This document shows positions 1 through 8,219 of a stretch of 64,000 nucleotides of DNA, in pieces. The notes under the pieces are model-generated. The model had not been told where the DNA came from. It saw only the letters and a list, made by a program, of their open reading frames with translations, and did no database searches. Source of the stretch: Leptospira sanjuanensis (GTDB lineage: Bacteria > Spirochaetota > Leptospiria > Leptospirales > Leptospiraceae); NCBI RefSeq assembly GCF_022267325.1, contig NZ_JAIZBG010000001.1, forward strand, positions 872,001 to 936,000. The letters run 5' to 3'. How positions within the stretch are numbered: the first letter of the stretch is position 1; each line of letters starts with the position of its first letter. Made by a program: the position numbers and the translations under genes.

Positions 1-1
1 G

Positions 2-526
2 GTGGAATCCCATCTTGGAATTTCATTGGGAAGAATGCCTGTAAAGGATGCGGCCGGTCCGGATGATTACCCTCACTTGAAAAAGGTTGAGTCCCGTGCG
101 ATCAAGGCAAATTACTTCGGGATCAAAAAGTTAAACATCGGTCATACCTACCAATCGAAACAGGGGATGCATAAAGTTCTTACAAAAGTCTCGAATCAAC
201 TTGATAGCAATGATTTACAAAAAATCAGAAACTTAATTCAAGACTTTATGCCCTTGGATAAGCTCCGCTCCGAGGTTGTGGCAACTCTCTTTGCGGCATG
301 GAACAATCTACTTATAGGAGGAAAGCAGCCGACAAACGAAGAAATCATATTCGAAGCGAGAGAAAATTGGACGCCGGAAAAACTCAAAATTCCAAGAGAG
401 AATTTTTTGAAAACTTTACTTTGGATGAGAAGAAAGGGTTATATTCCGGAAGGAAAGGGCGCAATCGTTCCTAAGTCCAGTAAAAAGACATCTACTCAGA
501 AAGGAAAAAAGGGATCGCGTGAGTAA
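2..526 (+). CDS. Type I R-M associated protein, probably 5'-truncated by the window edge
   Basis: This frame is open from the second base of the window and ends with TAA at 524-526, overlapping the hsdM start by 8 bases. The GTG at position 2 may be internal, so the true N-terminus is probably outside the window. The visible 174 residues have a C-terminal helical part (about 85-155) with the pattern VVATLFAAWNNLLIGGK followed by a W-rich segment and LLWMRRKGYIPEGKG. I recall this pattern from proteins encoded beside type I methylase subunits, but I cannot assign it firmly to HsdS, HsdR or an accessory protein. The tail (155-174) is very lysine/serine rich. The overlap with hsdM implies co-translation and a role in the same R-M system. 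The role is inference. Confidence 0.6.
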   Translation: MESHLGISLGRMPVKDAAGPDDYPHLKKVESRAIKANYFGIKKLNIGHTYQSKQGMHKVLTKVSNQLDSNDLQKIRNLIQDFMPLDKLRSEVVATLFAAWNNLLIGGKQPTNEEIIFEARENWTPEKLKIPRENFLKTLLWMRRKGYIPEGKGAIVPKSSKKTSTQKGKKGSRE

Positions 527-2015
527 TCATTCTCATACAAATGGGATCGTTGGGAAAGTTTGGTCTTTTTGCAATTTGCTTAGAGACGACGGAGTGAGTT
601 ACGGAGATTATCTTGAGCAGCTGACATATCTCTTGTTTTTAAAAATGGCTCATGAATATTCGAAGCCGCCTTATGATCGTAAGATTGCGATTCCGAAAGA
701 ATACAACTGGGAGAGCCTAACTGATAAGAAGGGTGCGGAGTTAGAGACGCATTATAATAAACTTCTCAGAGAGTTGGCTAAGTCCCAGGGAATTCTTGGA
801 CAGATTTTTACAAAGAGTCAGAACAAAATCCAAGATCCCGCTAAACTTGGAAAACTTGTCGAGATGATCGACAAGGAAAATTGGGTTCTTATGGGAACCG
901 ATGTAAAAGGAGATATCTACGAAGGGCTTTTGGAAAAGAATGCGGAAGATACCAAAAGCGGGGCAGGCCAATACTTCACGCCCCGGGCCTTGATTAAGGC
1001 TATCGTGGAATGTGTTCAACCGGAGCCGGAAAGAACGATCGCAGATCCTGCTTGCGGAACAGGTGGTTTCTTTTTGGCTGCATATGATTATATTACAAAA
1101 CAGGATTTGAATAAAGAACAAAAGAAATTTCTAAAGTTTAAAACTTTTTTCGGAAATGAAATTGTAGCCGGAACCCGTCGGTTAGCGTTGATGAATTTAT
1201 TTTTGCATAATATAGGAGATATCGATACCGATAATTTTATTTCTCCAACGGATGCTTTGATTGCAGATCCGGGGATTCGTTATGATTACGTTTTGGCCAA
1301 TCCGCCATTCGGTAAAAAAAGTAGTTCGAAGATTACGAATGAGAAAGGAGAGCAAAAGAAAGAAGAATTTACATATAACCGGCAGGACTTCTGGGAAAGC
1401 ACGAGTAATAAACAGTTAAACTTTTTACAGCATATTAAAACTATTTTAAAAACTACGGGTAAGGCGGCAGTAGTACTTCCGGACAACGTTCTTTTTGAGG
1501 GTGGTGCTGGAAAGACGATACGAGAAAAATTGATGGAAACGGTTGACCTTCACACAATTCTTCGACTTCCGACCGGAATTTTTTATGCGAATGGTGTAAA
1601 GGCGAATGTGCTTTTCTTTGACGGAAGACCCGCGACTAAAGAACCCTGGACTAAAAATATTTGGTTTTATGATTATAGAACGAATATACATCATACGCAA
1701 AAGAAGAATCCACTTAAACTAGAGGACTTGAGGGATTTTATCAATTGTTATAATCCTGAGAATCCTAACAAACGAAAAGAAACTTATCATCCCGAAAAAA
1801 ATCCGGAAGGTCGATGGAGAAAATTTTCTTATTCTGAGATTACAACTCGTGATAAGACGAACTTAGATATTACTTGGATCAAGGATAAGTCGCTTGCTGA
1901 CTTGGATAATCTTCCGGATCCGGATGTACTTGCGGAAGATATTATTGAAAATTTGGAAGCAGGTTTAGAAAGTTTTCGTGAAATTTTAGTTGTTTTGAAT
2001 GAGCAAGACCGGTAG
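519..2015 (+). CDS. hsdM: Type I restriction-modification N6-adenine DNA methyltransferase subunit
   Basis: HsdM transfers a methyl group from SAM to adenine in the target of a type I R-M complex, together with HsdS. The N-terminal helical HsdM domain (about 1-140) contains the typical LRDDGVSYGDYLEQLTYLLF stretch. The N6-methylase domain has motif I DPACGTGGF near residue 176 and the catalytic NPPFG motif near 260. Length, 498 aa, is normal. The start is GTG at 519, with AGGG a few bases upstream, and it overlaps the previous gene. No hsdS or hsdR follows; 240 bases downstream lie the remains of an IS256-type element. The missing subunits must be upstream of the window or lost. The gene looks more AT-rich than most of the window, compatible with horizontal acquisition. 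Confidence 0.93.
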   Translation: MSNHSHTNGIVGKVWSFCNLLRDDGVSYGDYLEQLTYLLFLKMAHEYSKPPYDRKIAIPKEYNWESLTDKKGAELETHYNKLLRELAKSQGILGQIFTKSQNKIQDPAKLGKLVEMIDKENWVLMGTDVKGDIYEGLLEKNAEDTKSGAGQYFTPRALIKAIVECVQPEPERTIADPACGTGGFFLAAYDYITKQDLNKEQKKFLKFKTFFGNEIVAGTRRLALMNLFLHNIGDIDTDNFISPTDALIADPGIRYDYVLANPPFGKKSSSKITNEKGEQKKEEFTYNRQDFWESTSNKQLNFLQHIKTILKTTGKAAVVLPDNVLFEGGAGKTIREKLMETVDLHTILRLPTGIFYANGVKANVLFFDGRPATKEPWTKNIWFYDYRTNIHHTQKKNPLKLEDLRDFINCYNPENPNKRKETYHPEKNPEGRWRKFSYSEITTRDKTNLDITWIKDKSLADLDNLPDPDVLAEDIIENLEAGLESFREILVVLNEQDR

Positions 2016-2254
2016 ATAAAAGCTTAGTAATCGAATAAGGTATAGTTGTACTACTAATGCCTGTGAATCACTCCTAAAGAAAGGTGCTCTTATCTACGAG
2101 AATTAACCGTCATCGGTTTCCGAAATAATTGTTGGAGGATTTAAATCGGTGTTTTGAGAAGAGGGATCTTTTTGGTCTTGCCTCATAAAAGTTAGATGGA
2201 TAATGTCCTTAAAGTTTCGCACAATTTAACTTTGAGATAAGGCTCTCAATACGG
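2016..2254. other. Intergenic stretch between hsdM and the IS remnant
   Basis: I see no convincing gene, hairpin terminator or RNA here. It should contain the outer end of the IS256-type element downstream of the transposase remnant, but I could not define a terminal inverted repeat by eye. Confidence 0.4.
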
Positions 2255-2985
2255 TCAAGCCGTGAGCTTTGAAATTTTTAGTTCTTTTAGCTTGTCCATG
2301 TCAACATACTTTTTAGTTCCCCATTTAGTAGAAGCGATATGCCTAAGACGGGCGGTCGCCAACATGAGAGCCGACTTCCCATCTGAAAAGCTCCGACAAC
2401 CTTTGTCCTTCTTTTGATCTCTTTAATGATCCTTTCTAAAGGATTATTCGTACGGATCTTTCTCCATTGCTCAGACGGAAAGTCCATGTAAGCCAGCGTC
2501 TATTCGATCCCATCGGAGAGAATCTTGGAAGCTTCTTTCAATTTCATTTCGATTAATCTCTCCATCACAAAGTTGGCTTTCTTTAAGGCTTCTTCTTTGT
2601 TCTCTTGGGAATGAATCGCCTTCAACATTTGAGAAATGACATTAAAGGATCCTCTCGGGGCTTTTCCAAATACATTCCTGTAGAAATGAACGATACATCT
2701 TTGCAATTTGGATTCCGGAAAGAAATATGGAATCGATTCTACTAAACCGAGACATTTATCAGAGACGATTCGATTTACTCCTTTGAGACCTCGATCCTTT
2801 AGATGTTTTAGGAAAGTTTGCCAACTTTCCTTTTCTTCTCTGGCTCTTTCCATGGACCCGGAACCTCTCTGTAGCCTTCTGAATTAACTCCTATGGCTAC
2901 AAGAATCGCTACGTTTCATCCCCCCCCCAAAAAAAAACTTGTAAGCCGTTATAACATCCGTCGACGAAAGCGCGATCAACTTGTA
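2255..2985 (-). pseudogene. Decayed IS256/Mutator-family transposase
   Basis: Fragments of one transposase can be read on the minus strand in several frames. In order from the upstream side they are: a piece reading AFVDGCYNGLQV near 2950-2985; NVAILVAIGVNSEGYREV near 2860-2915; a 117-codon piece (2853-2500) with the family-typical LQRCIVHFYRNVFGK; then DFPSEQWRKIRTNNPLERI (2487-2385); and finally DGKSALMLATARLRHIAS down to a TGA at 2255-2257. Frame changes occur around 2920-2937, around 2853 and around 2386. An in-frame TAG at 2500-2502 separates GIE from TLAYMDFPS. The N-terminal half is not visible. This is a dead element. Residue patterns are the IS256 family's; the frame breaks are seen directly. 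Confidence 0.85.
2920..2937. repeat. Adjacent C9 and A9 homopolymer tracts inside the transposase remnant
   Basis: Nine C (2920-2928) are followed directly by nine A (2929-2937). On the transposase strand this reads T9-G9 and falls exactly between two pieces of transposase that lie in different frames. It may be a slippage-generated lesion, or a sequencing/assembly artefact, because homopolymers of this length are error-prone. Confidence 0.8.
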
Positions 2986-3088
2986 CAATCCGATACGAAC
3001 TAAAGCCTGATGCGGGGATCCGTATGTCGCTTTAAAAAATCGAAGTAAGAGCAACATGGGCCCACTCGTTCAAAAGAATCGGAGAAAC

Positions 3089-3910
3089 ATGAAACAAACG
3101 GAAAAAAATCAAGTGATCCTCATAACGGGAGCCAGCGAAGGAATTGGAAGAGAGCTTGCGCTTTTATACGCGAAACGAAAAGCCAAACTCGTTCTCGCCT
3201 CCCGCAACCAAAGCACGCTTGCAGATTTGGCTATAGAATGCGAACGAATGGAAGCGCAAGCGCTTGCGGTTCAAACGGACGTATCTTCCTCCGAAGATTG
3301 CAAAAATCTAATAGAACAAGCCGTAAAAAAATTCGGAAAGATCGACATTCTGATCAACAGCGCCGGAGTTTCCATGAGTACCCCGTTCGAGTCCGTGCAG
3401 GATTTATCCGTTTTTCGTAAGCTCATGGATGTGAATTATCTCGGGACTGTTTACACTTCTTATTTTGCCTTATCCTATCTGAAGAAGAACAAGGGAATGA
3501 TCGTAAACATATCTTCCTTACAAGGAAAAACGGGTTTCCCTAGATCAACCGGATACGCCGCTTCCAAATTCGCAGTTCAAGGTTTCAGTGATTCGTTACG
3601 GATCGAATTGATCGGAACTGGAGTGGGCGTGCTTGTCGTTTCGCCAGGACCGATCGCGACCAAAATGAATTATAGAAAATTCGACGCAAACGGAATCATC
3701 ACGCAAGAGGAGGATCTGAAATCCGGAAAGAGAAAACTCATGTCTCCGGAAGAATGCGCGTGTTTGATCGCGAAATCGATCTCCAAGCGGGAACGGGAAT
3801 TGATTATGACTTTCGGAGGAAAATTGATTCCTTGGGTCAAACTTTTTTCACCGGCCTTCGTGGATAGAATGATCGCGAATGCGGTGAAACGATTTTATTC
3901 CGACAAATAG
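3089..3910 (+). CDS. Short-chain dehydrogenase/reductase
   Basis: This is a classical SDR, an NAD(P)-dependent oxidoreductase of unknown substrate. The cofactor-binding TGASEGIG lies at about residues 13-20, the NSAG motif near 90, and the catalytic Ser plus YAASK near 142-160. The C-terminal part, with SPGPIATKM and a late hydrophobic segment around LIPWVKLFSPAF, recalls DltE/YqjQ-type SDRs that may sit at the membrane. I chose ATG 3089 because GGAG lies 4 bases upstream; an upstream ATG at 3056 would add 11 residues that run into the IS remnant. The gene stands alone, just beyond the transposase remains. Confidence 0.88.
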   Translation: MKQTEKNQVILITGASEGIGRELALLYAKRKAKLVLASRNQSTLADLAIECERMEAQALAVQTDVSSSEDCKNLIEQAVKKFGKIDILINSAGVSMSTPFESVQDLSVFRKLMDVNYLGTVYTSYFALSYLKKNKGMIVNISSLQGKTGFPRSTGYAASKFAVQGFSDSLRIELIGTGVGVLVVSPGPIATKMNYRKFDANGIITQEEDLKSGKRKLMSPEECACLIAKSISKRERELIMTFGGKLIPWVKLFSPAFVDRMIANAVKRFYSDK

Positions 3911-3946
3911 GTCTTCGATCGATTTGCCTAAGATATTATAAAAATG

Positions 3947-3998
3947 GAATAAACGGTTCTTGCGGAAGTATAAATCTATAATTGCGGAACGTTTATTC
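3947..3998. repeat. Imperfect inverted repeat downstream of the SDR gene
   Basis: GAATAAACGGTTC (3947-3959) faces GGAACGTTTATTC (3986-3998) with one bulge, and the loop contains two copies of TTGCGGAA. There is no T-run directly after it, so a simple terminator is unlikely. It could be an operator or structured 3' UTR. Confidence 0.4.
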
Positions 3999-4067
3999 TC
4001 TTTCATGTTGAGTTTGTTCCCTGCGAGAATAGGAGCGTGAAAATGGCTTTATCTTTTCCGTGTTTCG

Positions 4068-4102
4068 ATTGAATCGTACCGAAACGTAACGATTCAATTT
4101 TT
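4068..4102 (+). terminator. Hairpin plus T-run ahead of the methyltransferase gene
   Basis: ATTGAATCGT (4068-4077) pairs perfectly with ACGATTCAAT (4089-4098) across an 11-base loop, and five T follow from 4098. It could end transcription of the SDR gene about 160 bases upstream, or act as an attenuator or operator for the methyltransferase gene that starts 50 bases downstream. Confidence 0.45.
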
Positions 4103-4150
4103 ACGTTGAATATTATATTTTTATAAAATATAAATCAATAGGAGATTCAC

Positions 4151-5206
4151 ATGGCGATCGATTCACAGAAAGTGGAACAGCTTGTCGGAAAGTTGTTCGG
4201 CGAGATTTCGGCAGGTTACAGCGGAGCATTGGTCCTGATCGGCGACGCGTTGGGTTATTATAAGGAGCTAGCAAAAGGGCCGCTTACCTCTTCCAAACTT
4301 GCGGAGAAAACGAAAACGACCGAGCGTTATGCGCGCGAATGGCTGTCCGCGCAGGCAGCAGCGGATTATCTGCAATATGATCCGGCGCAGAAAAAATTTT
4401 TCCTATCGCCGGAACAAGATATGATCTTTAACAACGAGGATAGCCCCGCGTATTTGATGGGCGGCTTTTACGCCGTTTCCGCGGCTTATTCGGCCGTTCC
4501 CAAATTGATCGATGCTTTCAAGACCGGCAAAGGCGTTCCTTGGGGAGAACAACACGAACATATCTTCTGCGCGACCGCCAAATTTTTTCGTCCCACGTAT
4601 CTTTCTCAGCTATTACAATCTTGGATTCCTGCGCTTGAAGGAGGTATAGAGGAGAAGTTGAGAAAAGGCGCGAAGGTTGCGGATGTCGGTTGCGGTTTCG
4701 GAACTTCGACCGTTATTTTAGCCAAAGAATTTCCGAATTCCCATTTTTACGGTTTTGACGCACATTCTCCTTCCATTGAAAAGGCGCGTGACGCGGCTCT
4801 TCAGGCGGGTTTAAAGAACGTCACCTTCGAGGTCGCTACGGCGAAGAATTATCCGGCGAACGATTACGATTTAGTGGCTATGTTCGATTGTCTTCACGAT
4901 ATGGGAGATCCGGTAGGCGCCGCGGCTCACGCACGTAAGGCTTTAAACAAGGACGGCAGCGTGATCATTGTCGAGCCGTTTGCTCACGATCATCTTGAAC
5001 AAAATCTGAATCCGATAGGTCGTATTTACTATTCTGCCTCGACGATGTTTTGTACGCCTAGTTCTTTGAGTCAAGAGGTGGCTTTGGGATTAGGAGCGCA
5101 AGCGGGCGAGGCGCGCATGCGCGACGTAGTTACGAAAGGCGGATTCACTCGTTTTCGGCGCGCGGCGGAATCCCCTTTCAATATCGTTTACGAAGCGCGA
5201 GTTTGA
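4151..5206 (+). CDS. Class I SAM-dependent methyltransferase with N-terminal winged helix
   Basis: The protein (351 aa) has an N-terminal winged-helix dimerisation region (about 1-90; KLAEKTKTTERYAREWLSAQ) and a Rossmann methyltransferase domain whose SAM-binding loop VADVGCGFGTST is near residues 176-187. The acidic end of the second strand appears in FYGFDAHSPS, and MFDCLHDMGD forms motif-IV-like residues. This matches the Rv2258c-type family of small-molecule methyltransferases; the substrate cannot be told. ATG at 4151 is preceded by TAGGAG at a good distance. The coding sequence is visibly richer in GC-ending codons (GCG, CGC) than the neighbours, which may hint at transfer. It is monocistronic. 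Confidence 0.88.
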   Translation: MAIDSQKVEQLVGKLFGEISAGYSGALVLIGDALGYYKELAKGPLTSSKLAEKTKTTERYAREWLSAQAAADYLQYDPAQKKFFLSPEQDMIFNNEDSPAYLMGGFYAVSAAYSAVPKLIDAFKTGKGVPWGEQHEHIFCATAKFFRPTYLSQLLQSWIPALEGGIEEKLRKGAKVADVGCGFGTSTVILAKEFPNSHFYGFDAHSPSIEKARDAALQAGLKNVTFEVATAKNYPANDYDLVAMFDCLHDMGDPVGAAAHARKALNKDGSVIIVEPFAHDHLEQNLNPIGRIYYSASTMFCTPSSLSQEVALGLGAQAGEARMRDVVTKGGFTRFRRAAESPFNIVYEARV

Positions 5207-5242
5207 TTGCGATTGTCATGACATCCGGCCTTTGGCCAGCTG

Positions 5243-5283
5243 GCGCCCGTATGTTTTGTCCGGGCGCGGTCCGCTTGTTTTTT
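5243..5283 (+). terminator. Possible terminator between convergent genes
   Basis: GCGCCCG (5243-5249) pairs with CGGGCGC (5261-5267) around an 11-base loop, and a T-rich run follows at 5275-5283. The gap between stem and T-run makes it a weak candidate. Confidence 0.4.
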
Positions 5284-5289
5284 AGAAAT

Positions 5290-6165
5290 TCAACGGTTAT
5301 AGATCCAATCGGGCGGAATCCCCAATCGAAACGCGTCTCCCAACATGAAAATTCCGTTTTGCATTCTCCATTCTTCCACTTTCTTCAACGTCTCCGTCTT
5401 TACTACTTTATTGAAAGCGGCTGCGACTTGATCGAGATACCAATCTCCGTTGATGTGAAAGAGGGACAACGTGCAGCGTTCGGGAAAGAATATTCTATAA
5501 ATGTAATATTTTCCTTCTAAAACGCGGGTGTCGTAGCTGAAGATACAGTTGTGTTGGATTCGAGATTCGAGGAACAATTCCTTTCTCGAGTCGATCGGTT
5601 CGATCCAATCTTCTTTTTCCATCGGAGGAGTCGGATAAGGCCGATCCAATCCGTTGAACTCGTTCTTCTGAATCTTGCGGATCATTTCTTGTTCGAGGTA
5701 GAGCAGATGTTCGAGCGATCGAATCTTCCACTGAGGAGAAAAACGTTTCACTTCTTCATAAAGCTGAAACGCGTTTTCGTAATCTTCTTTTTTGAAATTC
5801 GCATCCGGAAATCGTGTCGAAAGATCCTTTAAAAACAAGATCTCCCATTTTTCGTTCCAGCCTTTCGACAAGGCATAGTTGAAAAAACGAATGATGAATT
5901 CGTTGATGATCGGCAGGTGATGAAACGCCTTTTGGAAAACCGGAATCGAATACAGATATCGGAACGGTTTTAAATATCCTTTGCGAACGGCCGAGTCGGT
6001 GATTCTTTCTAAAACCCGCAAAGAACTCGGATGAAAACCCAAATACGCGGCGACTTCTTTTTGTTTCCGAAAGGGAAGTCTTTTCCGAATCTCCTCGAAG
6101 TCTTCCGGCACGACGGGAAGGATCGATTCGGGATTTTTGAAACAGAATTCCAGCGCAAAAATCAT
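5290..6165 (-). CDS. PcfJ-like protein of unknown function
   Basis: The 291-residue product has a C-terminal half (about 185-280) with the PcfJ-like pattern: ELFLESRIQHNCIFSYD, then GKYYIYR, TLSLFHINGDWYLDQV and a late W. The N-terminal half is helical, charged and unremarkable. PcfJ-like proteins were named from an enterococcal conjugative plasmid and also occur as chromosomal orphans; their biochemical role is not established. There is no signal peptide and no obvious partner gene, and the gene is convergent with the upstream methyltransferase. The call rests on the HNC-SY core and the spacing after it. Confidence 0.7.
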   Translation of the reverse strand: MIFALEFCFKNPESILPVVPEDFEEIRKRLPFRKQKEVAAYLGFHPSSLRVLERITDSAVRKGYLKPFRYLYSIPVFQKAFHHLPIINEFIIRFFNYALSKGWNEKWEILFLKDLSTRFPDANFKKEDYENAFQLYEEVKRFSPQWKIRSLEHLLYLEQEMIRKIQKNEFNGLDRPYPTPPMEKEDWIEPIDSRKELFLESRIQHNCIFSYDTRVLEGKYYIYRIFFPERCTLSLFHINGDWYLDQVAAAFNKVVKTETLKKVEEWRMQNGIFMLGDAFRLGIPPDWIYNR

Positions 6166-6703
6166 TCGTCCTGCATTCTAACCTATTCCTTTAGATCGTT
6201 CTTTCTTTTTCTTTGTTTTGGAGAATTTCGAAAAAAGAATTCCGATTCACATTTCAAAGCGAACAACAGAAACGTACGGATCTTTTTTGTTCGGATTCAT
6301 TGAAATCGGTGAGTGTCACTGCGTGCATAACCTTGCTCAAAAGTCGAGAAATCAATGAATCAATCGCCGCTAAAAACGCAGATTTTTTTAGTGTTCCGAC
6401 AACAAGGAATCCTTTTGCTTGTAGAAAGTATCATCTTCTGATCGAGAAAAATTTCCCGAGGTCTTCCGCAGCCTTAAAACTCAGCGCCTCGCTCTGTAAG
6501 GATCGTTCTCACCCCGCCGCCCAAAATCCGGGCCGGGGCCGACTTTATTTTACGACAAAGTCGTAGTATCTCTTACAGTTCATCTTTCGATCAGAACTTA
6601 TGGTTGAGTAACGCTCGCCGATTTCGTTCAAAAACGGACTTGATTCCGCGCGGAGTTCGAGCGCAATTTTAGAGTAAATCGTTTCCGGAGGGGGAATTGC
6701 ATC
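6166..6703. other. Long intergenic region between divergent genes
   Basis: This 538-base stretch separates the minus-strand PcfJ-like gene from a plus-strand two-gene unit. Short open frames in it lack family character or ribosome binding sites. The only clear structure is a small perfect hairpin, TACGAC-AAA-GTCGTA, at 6551-6565. It should hold the promoters of both flanking units. Confidence 0.5.
6551..6565. repeat. Small perfect palindrome, possible operator
   Basis: TACGAC (6551-6556) and GTCGTA (6560-6565) flank an AAA spacer. It lies about 140 bases ahead of the small membrane protein gene, and no T-run follows. Operator function is only a guess. Confidence 0.3.
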
Positions 6704-6961
6704 ATGAGTTTTTCACAAGTAGTCAAACGGGAATTCGAAGTCGCGTTTTCAAAACACGGGCAACCGCTCTGGTTTCGAACGGTTAAGTATTGCGTATTGC
6801 TGATTCTCCTATATCTGATTCGGGATTCCGAATATCTTTGGCTTGTTTTGTTAAGCGCATTCGTGATTTCGTTTACCGTTCATTTTTGGTTCCGATATAA
6901 AACGAAGGGTTGGACGCAAAGTTACGGACCTTGGAAATGCGATCAAATTATAAAATCCTAA
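6704..6961 (+). CDS. Small membrane protein, unknown
   Basis: The product is 85 aa with two hydrophobic stretches (about 27-40 and 45-62) separated by a short polar turn RDSEY, and charged ends. GGAGG lies upstream of the ATG. I recognise no family. It ends about 40 bases before the likely start of the secreted protein gene, so the two probably share a transcript. Confidence 0.6.
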   Translation: MSFSQVVKREFEVAFSKHGQPLWFRTVKYCVLLILLYLIRDSEYLWLVLLSAFVISFTVHFWFRYKTKGWTQSYGPWKCDQIIKS

Positions 6962-7002
6962 ACTACCGGATCAAAAAAAGAATTGCCTGTGCGCTCGAAA
7001 CG

Positions 7003-7980
7003 ATGCGGATTGTTTCCGTGAAAAATCAAAAAACAATCCTAAGTTTTACGGCAATGTTCTTGAGTTTCGTCGTATTGCATCCGATGCACGCGTCTCCAAA
7101 ACTCGGAAACTGCGAAGTTTTCCCCGATAACAACGTATGGAATACGCCGATCGACGGTTTGCCCGTTCATTCTCTATCGCAAGCCTATGTTCAGAGCATC
7201 GGCGCCCGTAAAAAGCTCAAAGCCGATTTCGGTTCCGGTCTTTGGGAGGGGAGTCCGATCGGAATTCCGTTTACCTTGAAGACCGGTTCTCCATCGCGCA
7301 TAACGTTCGAATATGCGGATGAAAGCGAGCCAGGTCCGTATCCGATTCCGGATGACGCACCGATCGAAGGAGGAGAGGCGAGCGACGGAGATCGTCACGT
7401 TCTCGTTCTCGACGAAAAGACATGCAAACTTTATGAACTCTATCATGCGCGAAAAAAAGGAAACGTTTGGACTGCGATATCGGGTGCGATCTTCGATTTG
7501 AAGTCGAACGCGCTTCGACCGGACGGTTGGACTTCCGCGGATGCGGCGGGTTTGCCGATTTTTCCGGGATTGGTTCGTTACGAAGAAATCGAAGCGGGCG
7601 AAATCAAACACGCGATTCGTTTTACCGCAAAGCGAACTCAAAAAGCCTATCTTTGGCCCGCGCGTCACTTCGCTTCCAAAATCACGGATAAAAACGTTCC
7701 ACCGATGGGAACCCGTTTTCGATTGAAGGCGAGTTTTAACATCGACGGTTTCAGTAAGGAGAATCAGATCATTCTTCGCGCGTTGAAAAAATACGGAATG
7801 ATTCTTGCGGACAACGGCTCGGATTGGTTCTTATCCGGCGCACCTCACGAGAAGTGGAACAACGATCTGCTTCACAAACTCGGAAAAATCACCGGCGATC
7901 AATTCGAAGCGGTGAATTCGGAAAGCCTAATGCTTTCCTCCGATTCCGGAGAGGCAAAACAACATTCGGAAAAGAAATAA
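7003..7980 (+). CDS. Secreted protein of unknown function
   Basis: The protein of about 325 aa starts with a signal peptide (basic start, hydrophobic ILSFTAMFLSFVVLH, then an HASP cleavage region). The mature part carries motifs shared with uncharacterised secreted proteins of other phyla: NNVWNTPIDGLPVHSLS, a YPIPDDAPIEGG segment, DRHVLVLD, DAAGLPIFPGLVRYEE and YLWPARHFAS. The fold looks extracellular and beta-rich, but no catalytic set can be named. The open frame extends upstream to 6910, inside the preceding gene; ATG 7003 or GTG 7018 gives a proper signal peptide, so I placed the start there. The last 15 residues are polar and low in complexity. Confidence 0.7.
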   Translation: MRIVSVKNQKTILSFTAMFLSFVVLHPMHASPKLGNCEVFPDNNVWNTPIDGLPVHSLSQAYVQSIGARKKLKADFGSGLWEGSPIGIPFTLKTGSPSRITFEYADESEPGPYPIPDDAPIEGGEASDGDRHVLVLDEKTCKLYELYHARKKGNVWTAISGAIFDLKSNALRPDGWTSADAAGLPIFPGLVRYEEIEAGEIKHAIRFTAKRTQKAYLWPARHFASKITDKNVPPMGTRFRLKASFNIDGFSKENQIILRALKKYGMILADNGSDWFLSGAPHEKWNNDLLHKLGKITGDQFEAVNSESLMLSSDSGEAKQHSEKK

Positions 7981-8219
7981 TTCGTTTTTTGAATGTATCG
8001 GATCGTCCGAACGGAAACGGAATTCAAAGCGGGTTTTTTATTCGGGCGTTCCTACTCGCCAAAACCGAAGAAAAAAATATCTTCGTAAAGTCGTAGGCGG
8101 GCTTGCTTCGCGCTCCGCTGACGCTGCGGTCGCCTCTTTCGAGGCGACTGCGACGCACGCTTCGCATCCCTAACGCGGGGGACTCCGTAAAATCGGTGTT
8201 AAACGGAATCGGTCGGGGA
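7981..8219. other. Convergent intergenic region holding a dispersed repeat copy
   Basis: The stretch between the convergent secreted-protein and VOC genes contains no credible gene. Its main content is copy A of the dispersed element (8090-8176). Confidence 0.6.
8090..8176 (-). repeat. Dispersed intergenic element, copy A
   Basis: Read on the minus strand it begins GCGTTAGGGATGCGAAGCG and ends GCGAAGCAAGCCCGCC. A perfect 8-bp hairpin sits in the middle (GTCGCCTC at 8129-8136 and GAGGCGAC at 8141-8148, loop of 4). Ends match copies B to E; the hairpin sequence is its own. Confidence 0.8.

Noticed and set aside
3911..4150. SAM riboswitch before the methyltransferase
   Set aside because: Hairpins exist, but no conserved SAM-box sequence could be found.
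6213..6566. A 117-codon open frame in the long intergenic region
   Set aside because: No ribosome binding site, no family character, unusual residue mix.
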